Below are positions 17,754-27,131 of a stretch of DNA of 64,000 bases, in pieces (position 1 is the stretch's first letter; each line of letters begins with the position of its first letter). A program made the position numbers and the translations under genes. The notes under the pieces were generated by a model that saw only the letters and a program-made list of their open reading frames with translations, ran no database searches and had not been told where the DNA came from. Location of the stretch: NCBI RefSeq assembly GCF_003459245.1, contig NZ_QRVG01000008.1, positions 22,865-86,864 of the forward strand, written 5' to 3'. Origin of the DNA: Collinsella sp. AF23-2. Its GTDB lineage: Bacteria; Actinomycetota; Coriobacteriia; Coriobacteriales; Coriobacteriaceae.

Positions 17754-17784
17754 AAGGGTCCCGCACGTGCGGGACCCTTTTTGT
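17754..17784 (+). terminator. Perfect terminator hairpin after secG
   Basis: AAGGGTCCCGCAC / GTGCGGGACCCTT, a gapless 13-bp stem, followed by TTTG. It ends secG. Confidence 0.9.
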
Positions 17785-17907
17785 TTACAGACTTGTAACA
17801 GAGTCAAAATATCCCCACATACTTCGCCCAACTAAAGAAATTCTCGACCGTTAACCGGAATTAGCGCCATATTGTGCATAAAATGCGCTACTGTATTGCG
17901 AAACGTT

Positions 17908-17942
17908 GGTCCGCACTGCATAACCAGCCATAACGGCGGACC
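17908..17942 (+). other. Leader hairpin upstream of the oligopeptide operon
   Basis: GGTCCGC and GCGGACC arms enclose 21 nt, 79 nt before the binding-protein start. The role is unknown. The rest of 17785-18008 is AT-richer leader with no gene. Confidence 0.4.
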
Positions 17943-18020
17943 GCGTTTGAATGGTTCGAAAGGGCTGTCTCGACGTTGCCCGGCCGAATTCACTTTGTCC
18001 TATCTCATAAGGAGGATGGC

Positions 18021-19697
18021 ATGGCTGATTCTATGTTCCACCAGCCCGTTATGGGTCGTCGCGCCTTTGTCGGCGGTACCCTTGCTGCGAGCTCCATGGC
18101 TTTTCTTGCCGCATGCGGCAAGAAGGGCGGCGACGCTTCCGGTTCTGAGTCCGGTTCGACGCTGAACTTCTACATCAACAACCCGGTCTGCATCGACCCC
18201 TACAACGTCCAGGAGGATCAGGGCACTCAGGTCGAGTACCAGCTCTTCGACGCTCTGACGGAGTACGATAACGAGAAGGGCGAGATCGTTCCGCTGGCTT
18301 GCGAGTCCTTTGAGGCTAACGACGACGCCACCGAGTTCACCTTCAAGATCAAGAAGGCTAAGTTCCACAACGGTGACGACGTTACCTCCAAGTCCTTCAA
18401 GCTCGGCTGGGAGCGCCTGGTCAACACTAAGTCAGCCATCGCTACCGAGTATGGTCCTTCCGAGGTCTCCTACCACCTTTCCATGGTCGAGGGCTATGAC
18501 GATCTGCTTGCCGGTAATGCTACCGAGCTGTCCGGCGTTACCTGCCCGGATGACGAGACCCTCGTCGTCAAGCTGACTTCCGCCTACGCCGACTTCCCGT
18601 TCGTCGCCTCTCACCCGGCTCTGTCCCCGGTTCCCGAGTGCGCCGAGTCCGATGTCAAGAGCTTCTACCTTGCCCCGGTCGGTAACGGCCCGTTCATGAT
18701 GGACGGCAAGTGGGAGGATGGTCAGGAGATCAACCTCAAGAAGTTTGACGATTACTATGGCGACAAGGCCAAGATCGACGCCATCCACTTCCAGGTCATC
18801 AAGGACGTGGAGACCGCTTACAAGGAGTTCCAGGCCGGCAACCTCGATGTCTGCGACGTTCCCGTTGCTCAGATCGACGCCGCCAAGAAGGACCGCGGCG
18901 AGTCCAAGGATGGCTACACCATGGGTGATGGCGAGCGCATGCTGCTCGGCTCCGAGCCTTCCACGTACTATCTGACGTGCAACACCACGGCCGAGCCGTT
19001 CAACAACGCTGACCTGCGCAGGGGTATCTCCCTGGCTATCAACCGTGAGGCCATCTGCAAGACCATCTTCAAGGGCACCCGTACCCCCGCTGACGGCATC
19101 GTTCCTCCGGGAATCGCCGGCTACAAGGAGGGCGCATGGGAGTTCTGCGCCTATGACGTCGACAAGGCTAACGAGTACCTCGACAAGGTCGCTCCCGCTG
19201 GCGCTAACGGCGATCGTGGCATCAATGTGACCCTGTCCTACAACCAGGACGGTGGCCACAAGGAGATCATGGAGTCCATCATCGGCGACCTCGCCAAGGT
19301 GGGCGTCACCGCCGTCTCCGATACTCCCGAGTGGTCTGCCCTGCTTGAGCAGTATCAGAACTTCAACTATCAGTTCGGCCGTCTGGGCTGGATCGCCGAT
19401 TACCCGATCATGGACAACTTCCTGTACCCGCTGTTCCACTCCGACTCCCTCGGTGGCGACAACCGCTCTGGTTACAACAACTCCGAGTTCGATGCCAAGG
19501 TCGATGAGGCCCGTGCCACGGTTGACGACGACGAGCGCATCGCCAAGATGCAGGAGGCTGACGCTATGGTCGCCGCTGACTGCCCGGTTATCCCGGTGAT
19601 GTTCTACACGCACACCATCGTCGGCTCCGATCGCGTCAAGTACCTCTATGTCGATCCGCAGAAGCACGCCGATCTGGGTACCGCTGAGCTCGCCTAA
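18021..19697 (+). CDS. oppA: Oligopeptide ABC transporter substrate-binding lipoprotein
   Basis: A 558-residue family-5 binding protein. The N-terminal signal has twin arginines (residues 13-14, GRRAFVGG) and a lipobox LAAC with Cys32. The mature domain shows the family signature near EFTFKIKKAKFHNGDDVTSK. The start follows AAGGAGG (18009-18015). It leads oppBCDF-like genes, so oligopeptides are the likely ligand, although the exact substrate cannot be read from sequence. Confidence 0.87.
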   Translation: MADSMFHQPVMGRRAFVGGTLAASSMAFLAACGKKGGDASGSESGSTLNFYINNPVCIDPYNVQEDQGTQVEYQLFDALTEYDNEKGEIVPLACESFEANDDATEFTFKIKKAKFHNGDDVTSKSFKLGWERLVNTKSAIATEYGPSEVSYHLSMVEGYDDLLAGNATELSGVTCPDDETLVVKLTSAYADFPFVASHPALSPVPECAESDVKSFYLAPVGNGPFMMDGKWEDGQEINLKKFDDYYGDKAKIDAIHFQVIKDVETAYKEFQAGNLDVCDVPVAQIDAAKKDRGESKDGYTMGDGERMLLGSEPSTYYLTCNTTAEPFNNADLRRGISLAINREAICKTIFKGTRTPADGIVPPGIAGYKEGAWEFCAYDVDKANEYLDKVAPAGANGDRGINVTLSYNQDGGHKEIMESIIGDLAKVGVTAVSDTPEWSALLEQYQNFNYQFGRLGWIADYPIMDNFLYPLFHSDSLGGDNRSGYNNSEFDAKVDEARATVDDDERIAKMQEADAMVAADCPVIPVMFYTHTIVGSDRVKYLYVDPQKHADLGTAELA

Positions 19698-19710
19698 GAG
19701 TTTTGCAGCT

Positions 19711-19746
19711 TCCATGAGGGTCAAGTATTTACGTAGACCTCATGGG
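19711..19746 (+). other. Hairpin just after oppA
   Basis: CCATGAGG and CCTCATGG arms with partly paired GTC/GAC next to them. No T-run follows. It probably stabilises the oppA message end. Confidence 0.45.
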
Positions 19747-19794
19747 AAACATACAGTTCTCCCTAACCTGGGGTAAACTGGCTGATGGTAATTT

Positions 19795-19828
19795 TGGGAT
19801 GCCGGTCTGGCGATCGGCATCCCATTTA
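19795..19828 (+). terminator. Hairpin between oppA and oppB
   Basis: TGGGATGCCG / CGGCATCCCA stem around a 10-nt loop followed by TTTAGG. It is a likely attenuator giving lower expression of the membrane and ATPase genes than of oppA. Confidence 0.65.
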
Positions 19829-19854
19829 GGTTAATCCCTAGATAGGGGAGTGGT

Positions 19855-20892
19855 ATGGGTAAGTACATCGTTAAACGTGTGCTTCAGTTCATCCCGGTAT
19901 TTTTGGGCGTTACGTTGATTCTGTTCGCCCTCCAGAATATTGTGCCGGGAGACCCGATCAAGCTGATCGGTGGAGACAAGGCTCTGTCCCCCGAGGTAGA
20001 GCTTCAACTTCGCGTGCGCTATCACCTGGTCCAGGCGGACGAGGACGGCAACGCGATCCTTGACGAGAACGGCGATCCCGTTCCAACGTCGCTTGTGGAC
20101 CAATACTTGAATTACATGAATGGTCTGCTTCATGGCGATCTGGGCAATTCGTATCAGCGCAAGCTGCCGGTTGCGGAAATCTTTGCCCAGAAGTATCCGT
20201 ATACGGTTAAACTCGCCGCGTGCGCCATTGTGCTCGAGGCAATCATGGGTATCGGTGCGGGTATCATTTCGGCGGTAAAGCGCTATTCCTTCTGGGATAT
20301 TTTGGTAACGCTCACCACGTCGATCCTCGTTGCTGTTCCTGCCTTCTGGCTCGGCATGCTGCTGCAGCTGTTCTTTGGCGTCATCCTTAAGGATGCCACC
20401 GGCGGCGCTTTCTCCATGCCGATTTCGGGTGCCGGCGGCTCCAGCTCTCAGTATCAGGATTGGATGCACTATGTGCTTCCGACCATCACGCTGGCTTCGG
20501 TTTCGACCGCCTATGCTGCCCGCATCATGCGCTCGCAGCTACTCGACGTCATGAATCAGGATTACATCCGCACGGCAAAGGCCAAGGGTCTCTCCAATCG
20601 CGCGATCATCGTCAAGCATGCGCTTAAGAATGCACTCATCCCCGTTGTTACCTATATTGGTGTCGACTTCGGCGGCATGCTTTCGGGCGCCATCCTGACC
20701 GAGACGGTCTTTAACTGGCCCGGTATCGGCTCTGAGGTCTACCGCGCCATTAGCATGCGCGACTGGCCCATCGTTATGGGCGGCGTTACGCTCATCGTTG
20801 TCGTCGTTATGGTGATCAACCTTCTCGTCGACATTAGCTATGCATTCCTCGACCCGCGTATCCGCCTCGGCGGTCCGTCGGATAAGGCCTAA
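19855..20892 (+). CDS. oppB: Oligopeptide ABC transporter permease OppB
   Basis: 345 residues with a first membrane segment at about 9-30, a large periplasmic insert and the coupling region QDYIRTAKAKGLSNRAI before the last segments. GGGGAG precedes the ATG. It forms the translocation channel with OppC. Confidence 0.9.
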   Translation: MGKYIVKRVLQFIPVFLGVTLILFALQNIVPGDPIKLIGGDKALSPEVELQLRVRYHLVQADEDGNAILDENGDPVPTSLVDQYLNYMNGLLHGDLGNSYQRKLPVAEIFAQKYPYTVKLAACAIVLEAIMGIGAGIISAVKRYSFWDILVTLTTSILVAVPAFWLGMLLQLFFGVILKDATGGAFSMPISGAGGSSSQYQDWMHYVLPTITLASVSTAYAARIMRSQLLDVMNQDYIRTAKAKGLSNRAIIVKHALKNALIPVVTYIGVDFGGMLSGAILTETVFNWPGIGSEVYRAISMRDWPIVMGGVTLIVVVVMVINLLVDISYAFLDPRIRLGGPSDKA

Positions 20893-20906
20893 GGGAGGTA
20901 CGTCTC

Positions 20907-21842
20907 ATGCAGGAAACTGATTCTCAGTCTCAGGAGCAGGCTACCGCCACCAAGGCCGCATCTGCTCCCGCCAAGTCCCGCACGCTGTGGGGCGACGCTT
21001 TCAAGCGTCTTCGCAAGAATAAGCTCGCCGTTATCGGTATCTGCTGGATTATCATCGTCGTTTTGGTTGCCTTGACCGCAGACCTGTGGGCTAAGCCCTG
21101 GCTCGGGTCGCCGACGGCTTCTGACTCGACGACCATGGCCGAGACTTCGCTGCTGGCTCCGTGTGCCGAGCACCCGTTTGGTACCGACGCCCTTGGCCGC
21201 GACATTCTCGTCCGAGTTATCTACGGCGCGCGCGTTTCGCTTTCCGTCGGTATTATGGCCACCGCCATCTCCACGGTGATCGGTCTGATCATGGGCGCCC
21301 TGGCCGGTTTCTATGGCGGCATCTGGGATACGATCATCATGCGCTTCGCGGATATCTTCCTGGCGTTCCCGTACGTGCTGTTCGTTGTCGCCATGATCGC
21401 CGTTATCGGCCGTGGTCTTCAAAATGTTTTCATCGCCATCGGTATTCTCGGCTGGCCCTCGATTGCCCGTGTCTTCCGATCTGCAATCTTGACGGTCAAG
21501 GAAAACGACTATGTTGACGCCGCTCGCGCTATGGGTGCATCCGATGCCCGTATCGTTATGCGCCACATCTTCCCGAACTCCGTTGCTTCCATCGTGGTCT
21601 ATGCGACCATGAACATCGGTGGCGCTATTCTGACCGAGTCCGCTCTGTCCTTCCTCGGTATGGGCGTTATTCCGCCTACGCCTTCGTGGGGCTCTATGAT
21701 TCAGGACGGTCAGCAGTATCTTCTGACTGCTCCCTGGATGATGATCATGCCCGGTCTGGCAATTCTCTCGACGGTGCTCGCCTTCACCCTGCTGGGTGAC
21801 GGTCTGCGCGACGCCCTCGACGTCAAGATGAAGGACGCATAA
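20907..21842 (+). CDS. oppC: Oligopeptide ABC transporter permease OppC
   Basis: 311 residues with a charged, Ala/Gln-rich N-terminal tail, a first membrane segment at about 39-60, the periplasmic HPFGTDALGRDILVRV motif of this family and the coupling region NDYVDAARAMGASDARI. It starts 14 nt after oppB behind GGGAGG and ends just before oppD. Confidence 0.9.
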   Translation: MQETDSQSQEQATATKAASAPAKSRTLWGDAFKRLRKNKLAVIGICWIIIVVLVALTADLWAKPWLGSPTASDSTTMAETSLLAPCAEHPFGTDALGRDILVRVIYGARVSLSVGIMATAISTVIGLIMGALAGFYGGIWDTIIMRFADIFLAFPYVLFVVAMIAVIGRGLQNVFIAIGILGWPSIARVFRSAILTVKENDYVDAARAMGASDARIVMRHIFPNSVASIVVYATMNIGGAILTESALSFLGMGVIPPTPSWGSMIQDGQQYLLTAPWMMIMPGLAILSTVLAFTLLGDGLRDALDVKMKDA

Positions 21843-21844
21843 GG

Positions 21845-22936
21845 ATGAAGAAGAACAAGAACTATGTGGACCTGAAGGACCAGCCGGTTCCCGAGGGCCA
21901 GCATCTGCTCGAGGTCGATGACCTTAAGATGTATTTCCATACCGAGGATGGCGTCGTCCGCGCTGTCGACGGTGTGTCCTACACACTCGATCGCGGCGAG
22001 ACTCTGGGTGTCGTCGGCGAGTCCGGCTCCGGTAAGTCCGTGACCGCCATGACTATCATGGGCCTCATCTCGATGCCTCCGGGAAAGATTGAGGGCGGTG
22101 ACGTTCGCTATCGCGGCCGTTCCATCCTCCACATGACCGAGGAAGAGATGCAGCACATTCGCGGTAACGATATCGCGATGATCTTCCAGGATCCTATGAC
22201 CTCCTTGAACCCGGTCTATAAGATTGGTAAGCAGGTGGGCGAGGGCCTTCGTCTGCACCGTGGTTACTCCAAGCAGGAGGCGCTCAAGCGCGCCACTGAG
22301 CTTTTGGACCTCGTTGGCATTCCCGAGCCCGAGAAGCGCGTCAATGAGTATCCGCACCAGTTCTCTGGTGGTATGCGTCAGCGCGTTATGATTGCCATGG
22401 CCCTTGCCTGCGATCCCGATATTCTGATTGCCGACGAGCCCACGACTGCCCTGGACGTTACCATCCAGGCTCAGATTATTGAGCTTATGCAGGAAATGCA
22501 GGAGAAGAACGGCAACGCCATCATCATGATTACCCATGACCTGGGTGTTGTTGCCGATATGGCCGACAAGATTATGGTTATGTACGCCGGCCGTCCCGTC
22601 GAGTTCGGTACTGCTGAGGAAATCTTCTACGAGAGCCGCCACCCCTACACCTGGGGCCTGATCCGCTCCATCCCGGAGCAGGCCATCGATGAGAAGAAGC
22701 CGCTTACGCCGATTCACGGCAACCCGCCTTCGCTCATGAACCTGCCCGAGGGCTGCGTGTTCTCGCCTCGTTGCCCCTATGCAACCGATAAGTGCCGCAA
22801 GCAGCGCCCCGAGCGCGTTGTCACCGAGTCCGGCCACTATTCTGCGTGCCATTATTCCGGTGACCCCGAGTTCCTCAAGAACGCTCCCGAGACGTCTCGT
22901 ACGCGCAAGGATTCCAAGAAGGGAGGCGAGGCGTAA
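21845..22936 (+). CDS. oppD: Oligopeptide ABC transporter ATPase OppD
   Basis: 363 residues with Walker A GESGSGKS, signature FSGGMRQRV, Walker [10 protein letters not shown] and the C-terminal Cys-containing extension ([14 protein letters not shown]) typical of OppD, which in several members binds an iron-sulfur cluster or metal. It starts 2 nt after oppC. Confidence 0.92.
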   Translation: MKKNKNYVDLKDQPVPEGQHLLEVDDLKMYFHTEDGVVRAVDGVSYTLDRGETLGVVGESGSGKSVTAMTIMGLISMPPGKIEGGDVRYRGRSILHMTEEEMQHIRGNDIAMIFQDPMTSLNPVYKIGKQVGEGLRLHRGYSKQEALKRATELLDLVGIPEPEKRVNEYPHQFSGGMRQRVMIAMALACDPDILIADEPTTALDVTIQAQIIELMQEMQEKNGNAIIMITHDLGVVADMADKIMVMYAGRPVEFGTAEEIFYESRHPYTWGLIRSIPEQAIDEKKPLTPIHGNPPSLMNLPEGCVFSPRCPYATDKCRKQRPERVVTESGHYSACHYSGDPEFLKNAPETSRTRKDSKKGGEA

Positions 22937-23965
22937 ATGGCAGACAATAACGAGCGCACTCCGCTGCTGAAGGTCGAGCACCTCTCTAAGGAGTTCCCCG
23001 CTGAGTCCGGCATGTTCGCCAAGCGTTTTTCCAAGCGCGTCGTCTCTGCTGTAAACGACATCTCTTTTGAGATTTATCCGGGCGAGACCTTTGGTCTGGT
23101 TGGTGAGTCTGGTTGCGGTAAGTCCACGACGGGCCGCACGATTATGCGCTTGACCAAGCCGACTGCCGGTAAGGTGTTCTTCCAGGGCAAAGATGTTGCC
23201 GAGATGAGCAAGCATGAGATCAAGGACATGCGTCGCGAGATGCAGTTTATCTTCCAGGATCCCTATGCTTCGCTGAATCCTCGTATGACCATCGGCGAGA
23301 TTGTCTCCGAGCCCATGACCATTCACGGCGTGGGCACCAAAGAGGAGCGCATTGAGCGTGTCCGCGAGCTTCTCGACGTCGTTGGACTGAACCCCGAGCA
23401 CATCAACCGCTATCCGCATGAGTTCTCGGGCGGCCAGCGCCAGCGTGTCGGCATTGCCCGCGCCTTTGCGCTCAAGCCCAAGCTGATTATCTGCGATGAG
23501 CCCGTCTCTGCGCTTGACGTATCCATTCAGGCCCAGGTTCTGAACCTTCTTAAGGAGCTCCAGGACAAGTTCGGTACGGCTTATCTCTTCATTGCTCACG
23601 ACCTCTCTGTCGTGCAGCACATTTCTGATCGCGTTGCCGTTATGTATCTGGGCAAGATGGTCGAGGTTTCGGACTGGAAGACGCTCTACAGTGAGCCGCA
23701 CCACCCGTACACGCAGTCGCTGCTGTCTGCCGTGCCGGTGCCCGATCCAGATATCCAGAAGACCCGCAAACGCATCATCCTCGCTGGCGACCCGCCGTCG
23801 CCGCTGGATCCGCCGACCGGCTGCCGTTTCCACACGCGCTGCCCGATCGCGCAGGGCATCTGCTCCGAGAAGCTTCCTGAGTTTAAGGAAGTTGCACCGG
23901 GTCACTGCTGCGCCTGCCACTTCGCCGAGCCGTTCCCGATCAAGGAATCGCACATCGACCTGTAG
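22937..23965 (+). CDS. oppF: Oligopeptide ABC transporter ATPase OppF
   Basis: 342 residues with Walker A GESGCGKS, FSGGQRQRVG, CDEPVSALD and the C-terminal Cys-rich segment CRFHTRCPIAQGICSEK. It pairs with OppD. Its ATG follows the oppD stop without a gap. It is the last gene of the operon; a long palindrome begins 17 nt after its stop. Confidence 0.92.
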   Translation: MADNNERTPLLKVEHLSKEFPAESGMFAKRFSKRVVSAVNDISFEIYPGETFGLVGESGCGKSTTGRTIMRLTKPTAGKVFFQGKDVAEMSKHEIKDMRREMQFIFQDPYASLNPRMTIGEIVSEPMTIHGVGTKEERIERVRELLDVVGLNPEHINRYPHEFSGGQRQRVGIARAFALKPKLIICDEPVSALDVSIQAQVLNLLKELQDKFGTAYLFIAHDLSVVQHISDRVAVMYLGKMVEVSDWKTLYSEPHHPYTQSLLSAVPVPDPDIQKTRKRIILAGDPPSPLDPPTGCRFHTRCPIAQGICSEKLPEFKEVAPGHCCACHFAEPFPIKESHIDL

Positions 23966-23981
23966 TCGGTTGTTTTCGTCC

Positions 23982-24106
23982 GGGCCCGCCCTGGTGTTAT
24001 TTTTCAGAACGTCCTCGGACATGTCGGAAGCCCCGCTGCGCGCTACGCGCCGCGGGGCTTCCTCCGTCCTGCGGAATGTTCTGAAAAATAACACCAGGGC
24101 GGGCCC
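23982..24106 (-). repeat. Family A structured palindrome, copy 1
   Basis: A 125-nt palindrome with a perfect 29-bp outer stem (23982-24010 with 24078-24106), a two-sided internal loop, and an 11-bp inner stem GGAAGCCCCGC / GCGGGGCTTCC. The loop strands read GTCCTCGGACATGTC (24011-24025) and TCCGTCCTGCGGAAT (24063-24077). Read on the minus strand they match copies 2-4 (ATTCCGCAGG, then CATGTCCGAGGAC), so this copy is assigned to the minus strand. It follows oppF and could also end its transcription. Confidence 0.8.
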
Positions 24107-24171
24107 TGCGGTAACTCGGCAGGGGGAGTGCGATTCCGTGATCGCTCACTTAGCCTAATTCGTAATTGAGT

Positions 24172-24226
24172 GAGGCCGGAGCTTTAGCTCCGGCCTCCCC
24201 ATATAAGGGCTCGGCAAAGCCGAGCC
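24172..24226. other. Two perfect small hairpins between the family A palindromes
   Basis: GAGGCCGGAGC-TTTA-GCTCCGGCCTC (24172-24197) and GGCTCGGC-AAA-GCCGAGCC (24208-24226). Neither has a long T-run. They lie in the 180-nt core between the two long palindromes. No reading frame with a credible start and ribosome site is seen in 23966-24555. Confidence 0.6.
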
Positions 24227-24286
24227 ACTAAATTCTTATCAGCCTCAGAATATGCTTGAGAATTGTGCCTGAAGTACGTATTAGCA

Positions 24287-24411
24287 GGTCCCGGATCGGT
24301 GTTGCCTCCCGGCGCATTCCGCAGGGGGAGCGATATTTTGCAGCACGAAGTGCGTAGCAAAATATCGCCCATGCCCGAGGACGCGCCGGGAGGCAACACC
24401 GATTCGGGGCC
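24287..24411 (+). repeat. Family A structured palindrome, copy 2
   Basis: A 125-nt palindrome with a 29-bp outer stem (24287-24315 with 24383-24411), whose two non-Watson-Crick positions are G-U wobbles on the plus strand. The internal loop is ATTCCGCAGGGGGA (24316-24329) opposite CCATGCCCGAGGAC (24369-24382). The 12-bp inner stem is GCGATATTTTGC / GCAAAATATCGC with a terminal GCAC-GAA-GTGC. Stem sequence is unrelated to copy 1, but the loop strands are nearly the same. Confidence 0.8.
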
Positions 24412-24447
24412 GGGCATACGGATCTACCTGCGCATTTACAAATTCGT

Positions 24448-24498
24448 AAACTTTTTTGAAAAAAGTGCTTGCACAGTTCTCGAATCATAGGTTATCAT
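24448..24498 (+). promoter_or_regulatory. tRNA-Leu promoter with palindromic upstream element
   Basis: ACTTTTTTGAAAAAAGT followed at once by a -35 TTGCAC (24469-24474), an 18-nt spacer and a -10 TATCAT (24493-24498). The same arrangement precedes the tRNA clusters at 27984 and 30685. Confidence 0.75.
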
Positions 24499-24555
24499 CT
24501 TCTTGGTTGAACGCGCGGGTCGAACAAAACGAACTGCGAATCAACAACATAGCAT

Positions 24556-24645
24556 GTCGGAGTGGCGGAATTGGCAGACGCGCTAGCTTGAGGTGCTAGT
24601 GACCGCTTTTTGGTCATGCGGGTTCAAGTCCCGCCTCCGACACCA
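24556..24645 (+). tRNA. tRNA-Leu (GAG)
   Basis: A 90-nt class II tRNA. Acceptor GTCGGAG pairs with CTCCGAC, the anticodon loop is CTTGAGG (anticodon GAG), the variable arm is long (TGACCGC..GGTCA) and the T arm is CGGGTTCAAGTCCCG. CCA is encoded. Confidence 0.95.
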
Positions 24646-24656
24646 TCGCATTTGAG

Positions 24657-24678
24657 AAGCCTCTTCGGAGGCTTTTTT
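24657..24678 (+). terminator. Terminator after tRNA-Leu
   Basis: AGCCTC-TTCG-GAGGCT hairpin followed by TTTTTG. Confidence 0.85.
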
Positions 24679-24704
24679 GTTACCGATAGACGGTGAGGTT
24701 CACG

Positions 24705-27050
24705 ATGGAAACGCTTGAGCGCAACGAGTGGGCAGACGTTGCCCAACTAGTCGAGATCACGAGCGATGCTGTCATCATCTGCGAGCTCGACGGAACCATT
24801 CTGCATGTGAATAATCGCTTGCTCGACTTGATGTGCGAGGAACGCGCCGACGTCATCGGTGGAGATGTCAAAGACGTCTTGTACTCGTCCGCTTTTGAAC
24901 GTGCGACGGAACATCGTCTGCCATTTGAAACTGATGGCTCCGAGAACGAACTGATGCTTAAGCTGAGTGACGGCTCTTTTATCCCCGTCTTGGTTCGCGC
25001 GGGCTCCGTAACGCCTCCACGCATCTTTGGGCGCCGCGCGCCACGTGTCCTGGTGGCACTTCATAGTATCGAGGAACAGTATTCTCACGACCGTCAGCTC
25101 AAGCGTGCGTTATCGGAGCTTAGAGTGGCGAACAAGCGTCTCTCTGGCACGCTCTCGGTCATTATGAGCACGGTGGGCTCCGATGAGTTACCCAGTCTGA
25201 TCGATACCGTTTTGAACCAACTTGTAGGAACGCTCGATGCATCGGGTGCCGCTATCTATTTTTCTGAGAGCGGTGGTTTTAAGCTTCGCGGTGTTTCCAA
25301 GGAGCTGTACGACAGCTACCTGCCCGAGTTTTTGCCGTATGGCGCTGGCATTCCGACGTATGTGCTTCGCGAGTCGCGCGCCTGTCGCTTGTCGATTCAA
25401 CAGGACCTTGAGGGTGATAGGGTCGCCTCCGGTATGTTCATGGACCTGGACAATCGTTCTAAGCACCTGTTGCGCGTTCAGGATATGCCTCCGTACCGCA
25501 GCGAGATCTGTCTTCCCGTTTTTTACGGTACGCAGGTCCTTGGCGTGCTGGAAGTTGGTTGGAAGCGCCCCCAGGCACCGCTCGCCTATGACGTCAATGT
25601 ACTCGAGGTCATTTGCGATTACCTGTCTATCCAGCTGGTCGGCATGGCATCGAGCCTTCGCTCTCGTCGCACGGCCGAGCTTGGCCGCTCGCTCAATGTC
25701 TTACGTGATGAGTTGTTTACCTTTCTAGACGATTCCGCCGCGGCTACCCAGGCGGTATCGTCCGAGATCTGCAATATGCTCAACTGCCATTTTTGCCCTG
25801 TTGAGTATGACGCCGGTCTGGACTCCTACGTCATAGATTTTGAAGGCGGCAGTCGCGTTGCTTTGCCGGACGATCCCGAGAAGCTTTTCTTTTCCACGAC
25901 GGCGCCGGCGGCACGTCTGGGGGCTGGCCCTGATGGCTTTGAGGCATCTGTTTTGGGCGGCACGAGTGCCGAGGACCTTAAACACGTCCGTATAACTCGC
26001 GTTGACGAATCGATGCCTATGGGAGGCTGGCTTAGGGCGCATGGTCTGCCTTGCCAGGGTCTCTACGTCGACACCGGCATCGAGGCGGGGCGTCCGCGCT
26101 CTGAGGGCGATGGCAAGCGCAGTAACGACGCGATTGTTCCTGCTTCTGTTGCGAAGGGCCCGACGACGCGCGCGTTGCTGCTTCGTGATGGTAGTCAAGA
26201 GCCGATTGATGACCTTGAATATGACTACTTGGTGCACTTGGCGCATGACTTTGAACTGATCTATGAAGGCGAATCTCAAAAGCGCGAGGAGCGCCATATC
26301 GCTCAGACCCTCCAGATCGGCATGAGAAATTCCCTAGGGGATGTTCCGGGTATCGCGACCGATTCGGTATACCTTTCGGCAACGAATTCGGCGTTGGTCG
26401 GCGGCGACTTTTATACGCTTGTCCGTCTTCCCGACGATTGCGCCGTAATGATTTTGGGCGATGTATCCGGCAAAGGAATCGAGGCGGCGTCGATGTCGGC
26501 GCTCGTCAAGACGGCGCTGACGGCCTATGCTTGGGAGGGCGCTGGGCCTGCCCGCATGGCACGCTCCCTTAACAGCATGCTTATGGGCTTTTCGAGGGTC
26601 GAGACGTTTGTGACGGCGTTTATCGCCAAGATTGATCTTAAAGCGGGTCGCGCTACCTATTGCTCTGCGGGACATCCTCCCACTATGGTCATTAGGCCCT
26701 CGTCGACGCCGCTTGGCGGTGGAGAAATCCGAGGGGGAGAAGTGGAGCTCCTTGGGTGCCAATCGGGCGTGATCGGCGCCTTTGAGAGTATGGTGTATGA
26801 GACGGGCGTGTTTACGTTCGCTCCTGGTGACATGCTATTTATGTATACCGACGGAACAATCGAAGCACGTGATCGCTCGGGTGCTTTCTTTGGCGAGCAG
26901 CGCCTTCGTGACCTTTTGCTCTCTGTCTCGGGTGAGGGCGTATCGGGAATCTGCGGTAAGGTCTTGGGCGAGCTTGACCGCTTTACCGAGTCGGCGTTGG
27001 ACGATGACATCGCGCTGGTTTCTCTTGAGTTTTTACGGGGTCGATCGTAG
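24705..27050 (+). CDS. PAS-GAF-PP2C (SpoIIE-type) serine phosphatase
   Basis: 781 residues with no membrane segment. About 10-110 is a PAS-like sensor (EITSDAVIICELDGTILHVNNRLLDLMCEE). About 150-330 is a GAF domain, and a second divergent sensor region follows. About 540-781 is a PP2C/SpoIIE phosphatase with metal-binding Asp residues in GGDFY, GDVSGKG, TDGTIEA and DDDIALV. Such proteins dephosphorylate STAS anti-sigma antagonists in response to signals. The next gene encodes just such a STAS domain fused to its kinase. The ATG at 24705 follows GGTGAGG. The signal sensed is unknown. Confidence 0.85.
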   Translation: METLERNEWADVAQLVEITSDAVIICELDGTILHVNNRLLDLMCEERADVIGGDVKDVLYSSAFERATEHRLPFETDGSENELMLKLSDGSFIPVLVRAGSVTPPRIFGRRAPRVLVALHSIEEQYSHDRQLKRALSELRVANKRLSGTLSVIMSTVGSDELPSLIDTVLNQLVGTLDASGAAIYFSESGGFKLRGVSKELYDSYLPEFLPYGAGIPTYVLRESRACRLSIQQDLEGDRVASGMFMDLDNRSKHLLRVQDMPPYRSEICLPVFYGTQVLGVLEVGWKRPQAPLAYDVNVLEVICDYLSIQLVGMASSLRSRRTAELGRSLNVLRDELFTFLDDSAAATQAVSSEICNMLNCHFCPVEYDAGLDSYVIDFEGGSRVALPDDPEKLFFSTTAPAARLGAGPDGFEASVLGGTSAEDLKHVRITRVDESMPMGGWLRAHGLPCQGLYVDTGIEAGRPRSEGDGKRSNDAIVPASVAKGPTTRALLLRDGSQEPIDDLEYDYLVHLAHDFELIYEGESQKREERHIAQTLQIGMRNSLGDVPGIATDSVYLSATNSALVGGDFYTLVRLPDDCAVMILGDVSGKGIEAASMSALVKTALTAYAWEGAGPARMARSLNSMLMGFSRVETFVTAFIAKIDLKAGRATYCSAGHPPTMVIRPSSTPLGGGEIRGGEVELLGCQSGVIGAFESMVYETGVFTFAPGDMLFMYTDGTIEARDRSGAFFGEQRLRDLLLSVSGEGVSGICGKVLGELDRFTESALDDDIALVSLEFLRGRS

Positions 27051-27131
27051 GCCGCGACGCTTGACGGGCAAAATCTTCGCAGTTACAGATACGTATGCAT
27101 CGAGCGAGCTCTTTTGGGGAACCATGGTCGT

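Noticed and set aside
17908..17960. Possible T-box leader (GGCGGACCGCG resembles the T-box sequence)
   Set aside because: One base is missing from the core, no specifier stem or antiterminator is seen, and the element is only a short hairpin ahead of a transporter gene.
23982..24411. Family A palindromes as simple rho-independent terminators
   Set aside because: They lack T-runs, have 29-bp stems with large conserved internal loops, and two stand in a row after one operon. They may terminate transcription, but that does not explain the conserved loops.
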